From: Desulfocapsa sp.
Lineage (GTDB): Bacteria > Desulfobacterota > Desulfobulbia > Desulfobulbales > Desulfocapsaceae
Length of the DNA stretch: 10,804 bases
Direction: 5' to 3'
NCBI GenBank assembly: GCA_029935135.1
Contig: JAOZKX010000036.1
Location: forward strand, 1-10,804
Below the pieces are notes generated by a model, which was not told where the DNA came from, did no database searches, and was given only the letters and a program-made list of their open reading frames with translations. The position numbers and the translations under genes are program-made. Shown here one piece after another: positions 7,890 through 10,804 of the stretch (positions within the stretch are counted from its first letter, which is position 1; every line of letters starts with the position of its first letter).

Positions 7890-9380
7890 TTATTCAGCAA
7901 ACCTGTTCAAGACTCCAATAATCGTCCGCCGTAAATGCTCAACCCGCCGCAGTGTGTAATGACTCATACTGCTTCGCTTTAAATCCTTAACCAGCCACAA
8001 TATTCCATATGTTGTCTCCACTCCGTCCATCAGCGGCATCTCAAGTTTAAACTGGTACTGTTCATTAAAATTAAACTCTTCGCTCCCTTGCAGCTGCCAT
8101 TTCATACGCGTTTCGCCCGAATTTCGCAATGTCCCTGCCAGATCGTTAAAATGGAGTTCAGCCATATCAAAATCGAGCTTCTCCACCGCAACCGTAACAT
8201 TCGCCCAGAGATCATCCACCGTTGCTGACTGCATAATCTGCATCTGAAGGTTGAGAAAACTGCGCCGTTCATTGCTCAAGCCAGCCTCATCGGTAAGATC
8301 CCGCAACCACCCTAGAATTTTGTCTGCCGCAACATATTCCAGATAGCCAAGTTTTTTCACCCCCAGGAAGATCATAACACCGGGGACAACGAGGATATAG
8401 GCGGACAACTGATCTTTCATAAAAACAAAGGCCAGGGAAACCAGACCCAGGACAACCGTTATGCCATAGATAATCACCACAACCTTGCGTTGAGAATAGC
8501 CAAGTTTCAGCAGAAGGTGGTGAATATGACTCTGGTCCGGCAGAAACATCTTCTTTCCCAGGATAAAGCGACGAATGGGGGCCAATAAAGTATCAAGAAG
8601 AGGAACACCAAGGGCAATAATGGGGATAAGCAAAGCGACGGTTGCATGACTTTTCATTGCACCCTGAATGGTCAGGACTGCAAGCAAATATCCAAGGAGG
8701 TAACTGCCGCAATCTCCCATAAAGACAGAGGCCGGATTAAAATTATAGCGAAGAAAACCTAGACAGGCGCCGGCCAGGGCACTGAAACCAAGAATAACCA
8801 TTAACTTCCCAGTGGAAAAACAGAGGGCGAGTAAGGTAAAGGAAACAAAGAGGCAGACCCCGGCAGCAAGACCATCGAGGCCATCGATAAGATTTATGGC
8901 ATTGATTAAGAGAACAACCCAGAAGACAGTGACAAAAAGAGAGAAACCTGATGAGAGATTTACCCCGTCATGCAGACCGACTGAGAGCAACTCAACATTA
9001 ATCCCACCAAACCAGACCAGTAAGGCCACCAATATTTGAGCGGCAAGCTTCAGCCATGGAGATAAGCCCTTAATATCATCAACAAGGCCAACGGCGAAGA
9101 TAAGGATGGCACCAATAAGAAAACAGACCTGCTCTCTGTGAAAGAGAATTACAAGTGACTTCTCTTCAGAAAAATAAAGAGACACACTGTAGGCAACAAG
9201 AAAAGAGACAAAGAGAGCAATCCCGCCCGCCCTAGGAATACACTTGAGATGAACTCTGCGGGCCGATGGATAATCGCAGATCCCTCTACGGGATGCCCAA
9301 CTGGCTATCCAGGGCGTAATAAGAAGTGCAATCGCTGTGGCTGTCAAAAATGCCAGTAATGCCGAGGATGTCAGTTGCAT
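7890..9380 (-). CDS. WecA/MraY-type undecaprenyl-phosphate sugar-1-phosphate transferase with C-terminal extension
   Basis: 496 residues from the ATG at 9380; a TTG one codon earlier is an alternative, and an AAAGAG ribosome site lies just upstream. About ten to eleven membrane segments fill residues 1-345. Family motifs are VDDIKG with D101-D102, NAINLIDGLDGLA (160-172), the NFNPASVFMGDCGS block with GDCGS at 222-226, and LPDQSHIHHLLLKLG with HIHH (285-288). The HIHH form is that of the WecA/TagO branch, so the likely reaction is moving GlcNAc-1-phosphate (or a similar HexNAc-1-phosphate) from its UDP-sugar to undecaprenyl phosphate, starting the O-glycan on the cytoplasmic face. Ordinary WecA proteins end near residue 350. 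Here about 150 further soluble residues follow (from ADKILGWLRDLTDEAG to the end), with mixed helix and strand and a loosely GAF-like look that I cannot assign. It sits between the family 2 transferase and the ligase-like gene. Substrate is inferred. Confidence 0.9.
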   Translation of the reverse strand: MQLTSSALLAFLTATAIALLITPWIASWASRRGICDYPSARRVHLKCIPRAGGIALFVSFLVAYSVSLYFSEEKSLVILFHREQVCFLIGAILIFAVGLVDDIKGLSPWLKLAAQILVALLVWFGGINVELLSVGLHDGVNLSSGFSLFVTVFWVVLLINAINLIDGLDGLAAGVCLFVSFTLLALCFSTGKLMVILGFSALAGACLGFLRYNFNPASVFMGDCGSYLLGYLLAVLTIQGAMKSHATVALLIPIIALGVPLLDTLLAPIRRFILGKKMFLPDQSHIHHLLLKLGYSQRKVVVIIYGITVVLGLVSLAFVFMKDQLSAYILVVPGVMIFLGVKKLGYLEYVAADKILGWLRDLTDEAGLSNERRSFLNLQMQIMQSATVDDLWANVTVAVEKLDFDMAELHFNDLAGTLRNSGETRMKWQLQGSEEFNFNEQYQFKLEMPLMDGVETTYGILWLVKDLKRSSMSHYTLRRVEHLRRTIIGVLNRFAE

Positions 9381-9444
9381 CAATTTTACTCTTTAACCGT
9401 CTCAACGCATAGCGGACACAAAACAGATCCACCTCGCCAGGGGC

Positions 9445-10233
9445 TTACAGTGTATAGAATGGATATTTTATAAAAAATCGTAACAAGCTACTAATATGCC
9501 AGGATAAATGCCGTACTGTTGTATGGCTGGCTCTCCTGGCATCATGTATTGCCTGGACAGTGCTGACAACCAGAGTCCCAGACCCTTGTAAGGCCAGACG
9601 CCTGCAAATATCAGCATCTTCACAATACATATAATAGGACTCGTCAAAACCATTAATTCTACTATAGATACTTGTCGGAAACAACATAAACATACCCGCA
9701 ACCCAGTCCGGTGCAAGGGATGTTTCAGGAAGCTGTAAATCCTCACCATTGCTCTCCCTGAACACGAGACGCTGCAAAATTCTCACAGGAGAAGGAAAAT
9801 CCCTCCAGCTGTCCTGTAGCCCCCCATCAGAATCCACTAGAAGTGGGGCTGCCACCCCAATTTCACTGCCTGCAACAGCGGCTGTCAGATGGGGAAAAGG
9901 ATCAGAAACAAATACAATATCAGGATTCACCACACAAAAAAAATCTTCCCGGCAGTGCAAAAACGCCTGATTATGATTGGCGCCAAAACCCCTGGGGGTT
10001 GTATTGTTGAGCAGTGTAACTGGAAAGGCGTACTGCTCAAAATGTGGTTGAGTGGTGTCAGGGATATTTCTTGTGACAATAACCGTTAACTGCTCACAGC
10101 AGCAATGTGCAGCAAGCGATTCCAGGAGCTCTCTAACCAGATCATCCTGACCATGGCTGACAACAGAAATACAGATGGATGGCATACTCCTGCCCTTTAG
10201 ATCACACTTCTTTTGCAAAACTGGATTTCCCAT
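9445..10233 (-). CDS. Family 2 glycosyltransferase, WbbL (rhamnosyltransferase)-like
   Basis: 262 residues, a soluble GT-A fold inverting transferase. The N-terminal strand SICISVVSHGQDD (19-31) begins the nucleotide-binding domain. GFGANHNQA (82-90), the metal and nucleotide site VVNPDIVF with NPD at 103-105, DWVAGMFMLFP (176-186) and GFDESYYMYCEDADICRRL (195-213) follow the order of WbbL-like enzymes. The last block carries the acidic ED/DAD residues expected around the catalytic base. The chosen ATG has AGGA six bases upstream. An alternative ATG at 10185 (residue 17) starts right at the domain, with AAAGGG upstream, so the first 16 residues are doubtful. It precedes the WecA-like gene by about 64 bases with nothing notable between them. 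By analogy with WbbL it may add a deoxyhexose to the lipid-linked HexNAc primer; the true donor is unknown. Confidence 0.85.
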   Translation of the reverse strand: MGNPVLQKKCDLKGRSMPSICISVVSHGQDDLVRELLESLAAHCCCEQLTVIVTRNIPDTTQPHFEQYAFPVTLLNNTTPRGFGANHNQAFLHCREDFFCVVNPDIVFVSDPFPHLTAAVAGSEIGVAAPLLVDSDGGLQDSWRDFPSPVRILQRLVFRESNGEDLQLPETSLAPDWVAGMFMLFPTSIYSRINGFDESYYMYCEDADICRRLALQGSGTLVVSTVQAIHDARRASHTTVRHLSWHISSLLRFFIKYPFYTL

Positions 10234-10280
10234 TCTTTTTCCTGATTACCATCAAAACTCAGGTAACTGCTAAGTTGAAC

Positions 10281-10375
10281 TGTAGGAGCTCGCCCCTGCG
10301 AGCGATTTTCCAGGTTTGGCAACATGTTTATTCGCTCGCAAGGGGCGAGTGCTATGCCCTCTGGGTGCTCCTACA
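10281..10375. repeat. REPIN-like element: two inverted GTAGGAGC-type REP units
   Basis: The ends are perfect 9-base inverted repeats: TGTAGGAGC at 10281-10289 and GCTCCTACA at 10367-10375. Inside, the left unit carries GCTCGC-CCCT-GCGAGC (10288-10303), a perfect 6-base stem. The right unit carries CTCGC-AAGGG-GCGAG (10335-10349), and the two units are near reverse complements with a one-base indel. The right unit also holds about 16 extra bases with an internal CCC-AGA-GGG hairpin flanked by AGCAC repeats. A 5' GTAG followed by an imperfect palindrome is the hallmark of REPs mobilised by RAYT transposases, and a head-to-head pair is a REPIN or BIME. It lies between pepA and the glycosyltransferase gene. 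No RAYT gene is in the window. A MITE is the alternative. Confidence 0.7.
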
Positions 10376-10396
10376 ACACTATGCAACAAAGCTGAG

Positions 10397-10421
10397 CTTG
10401 AGTAGTAATCAAGTTTTTTTT
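10397..10421 (+). terminator. Hairpin plus T8 run, terminator-shaped on the plus strand
   Basis: CTTGA and TCAAG (10397-10401 and 10409-10413) form a 5-base stem around a 7-base loop, extendable by a G-T and an A-T pair, followed by eight T. No plus-strand gene precedes it. On the minus strand, where the neighbours are transcribed, the T run becomes an A run ahead of the stem, so it would not end pepA. It may be chance, or the end of a small plus-strand transcript through the repeat. Confidence 0.25.
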
Positions 10422-10489
10422 AGCGGAATGCCCCAGAGTCGATAACAGACGGCCAAAGACAGCCACTGATGAATCTTCTAAACAGCTGT

Positions 10490-10804
10490 TTAAAGCTTCT
10501 TCCAGTTTCTGATGAGCTCAATTAATGTGCGTGCACCTGTACCCGACGGACCCTTGGGAATATATGATTTTTTTGTAAAACCCCATGCGGTCCCGGCAAT
10601 ATCCAGATGCACCCATGGTGTCTCCCCAACAAAGGTCTGCAGGTATGCGGCTGCAGTAATGGTTCCAGCCGCAGGTCCACCGGTATTTTTTATATCGGCC
10701 ACATCAGACTCAATCTGTTTTACATACTCTTTATCAATGGGAAGTTGCCATAGTGGCTCCCCCACACGCTCTCCTGCTGCCAGCAGACGGTCCACCAGGT
10801 TCTG
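10490..10804 (-). CDS. pepA: Leucyl aminopeptidase (M17), C-terminal part, cut by the window edge
   Basis: 104 residues are visible, reading in frame through the right edge (QNLVDRLLAAGERVGEPLWQLP and onward). The order LLAAGERVGEPLWQLPIDKEY, SDVADIKNTGGPAAGTITAAAYLQTFV and PWVHLDIAGTAW is the characteristic end of the M17 catalytic domain. The methionine at 10795 suggested by a GTG there is internal and not a start. The metal-binding NTDAEGRL block and most of the active site lie outside the window. The enzyme is a cytoplasmic, di-zinc or manganese hexamer that removes N-terminal residues from peptides; in some bacteria PepA also binds DNA. It ends with WKKL and a TAA inside a 14-base palindrome. 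It is a housekeeping gene unrelated to the glycan locus, marking the border of the accessory region. No convincing minus-strand terminator follows. Confidence 0.93.
   Translation of the reverse strand, partial: QNLVDRLLAAGERVGEPLWQLPIDKEYVKQIESDVADIKNTGGPAAGTITAAAYLQTFVGETPWVHLDIAGTAWGFTKKSYIPKGPSGTGARTLIELIRNWKKL

Noticed and set aside
7886-7900. TTG start for the ligase-like protein, overlapping the previous gene
   Set aside because: The ATG at 7885 follows the previous stop by 4 bases and is the standard codon; the TTG has its purine-rich stretch too close to serve as a ribosome site.
9381-9444. Gap between the family 2 transferase and WecA-like genes examined for a terminator or small gene
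   Set aside because: No stable hairpin with a T run, no ORF of useful length and no repeat was visible.
10234-10280. Possible promoter directly before the family 2 glycosyltransferase gene
   Set aside because: No pair of -35 and -10 boxes with acceptable spacing could be found by eye; only the AGGA ribosome site is convincing, so the start of the first block's transcript is unresolved.
10479-10492. 14-base perfect palindrome overlapping the pepA stop codon
   Set aside because: The stem does not extend beyond 7 bases, no T run follows on the minus strand and there is no room for a hairpin loop, so it supports neither a terminator nor an operator.

Overview
This is a single-direction chromosomal segment from what looks like a Gram-negative bacterium. 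Every credible gene lies on the minus strand, so the biological reading order runs from the right edge to the left. Base composition is moderate, the genes are tightly packed with 4-26 base overlaps, and the products belong to lipopolysaccharide O-antigen (or related surface polysaccharide) assembly. A member of the Desulfobacterota or a related proteobacterium would fit the gene repertoire, but that is an impression from protein style. No taxonomic marker gene lies in the window.

Region by region, in transcription order. (1) 10804-10490: the C-terminal end of a leucyl aminopeptidase (PepA, M17 family), a housekeeping gene that ends the neighbouring locus. (2) 10489-10234: a gene-free gap with a ~95-base inverted-repeat element resembling a REP doublet (REPIN), and next to it a hairpin plus T-run that would only work on the plus strand. 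(3) 10233-5828: a first block of three genes: a WbbL-like family 2 glycosyltransferase, a WecA/MraY-type polyprenyl-phosphate sugar-1-phosphate transferase with an unusual soluble C-terminal extension, and an O-antigen ligase/polymerase-like membrane protein with a soluble C-terminal domain. (4) 5827-5661: an AT-rich gap with a good sigma70-like promoter candidate and a clear ribosome binding site before gmd. (5) 5660-1: a second block: gmd, a shorter Gmd-family paralogue (probably the GDP-sugar 4-reductase), the ABC exporter pair wzm and wzt, a coiled-coil methyltransferase, and the start of a GT-B glycosyltransferase that leaves the window on the left.

Together the genes describe an ABC-transporter-dependent polysaccharide pathway. 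The WecA-like enzyme would start the chain on undecaprenyl phosphate, and the family 2 transferase may add an early sugar. Gmd and its paralogue would make a GDP-6-deoxyhexose, most simply GDP-D-rhamnose. The GT-B enzyme(s) would build the chain. The methyltransferase may cap its non-reducing end, the C-terminal domain of Wzt would recognise the finished chain, Wzm/Wzt would flip it across the inner membrane, and the ligase-like protein would attach it to lipid A-core. The order gmd-reductase-wzm-wzt-glycosyltransferase resembles the A-band/common polysaccharide antigen (D-rhamnan) locus of Pseudomonas aeruginosa. The sugar identity and the cap are inferences.

I found no tRNA, rRNA, CRISPR array, transposase or phage gene. 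The most unusual items are the appended domains on the WecA-like and ligase-like proteins, the kinase-less capping methyltransferase beside Wzt, the second Gmd-like enzyme that keeps dehydratase-type active-site residues, and the REPIN-like element.
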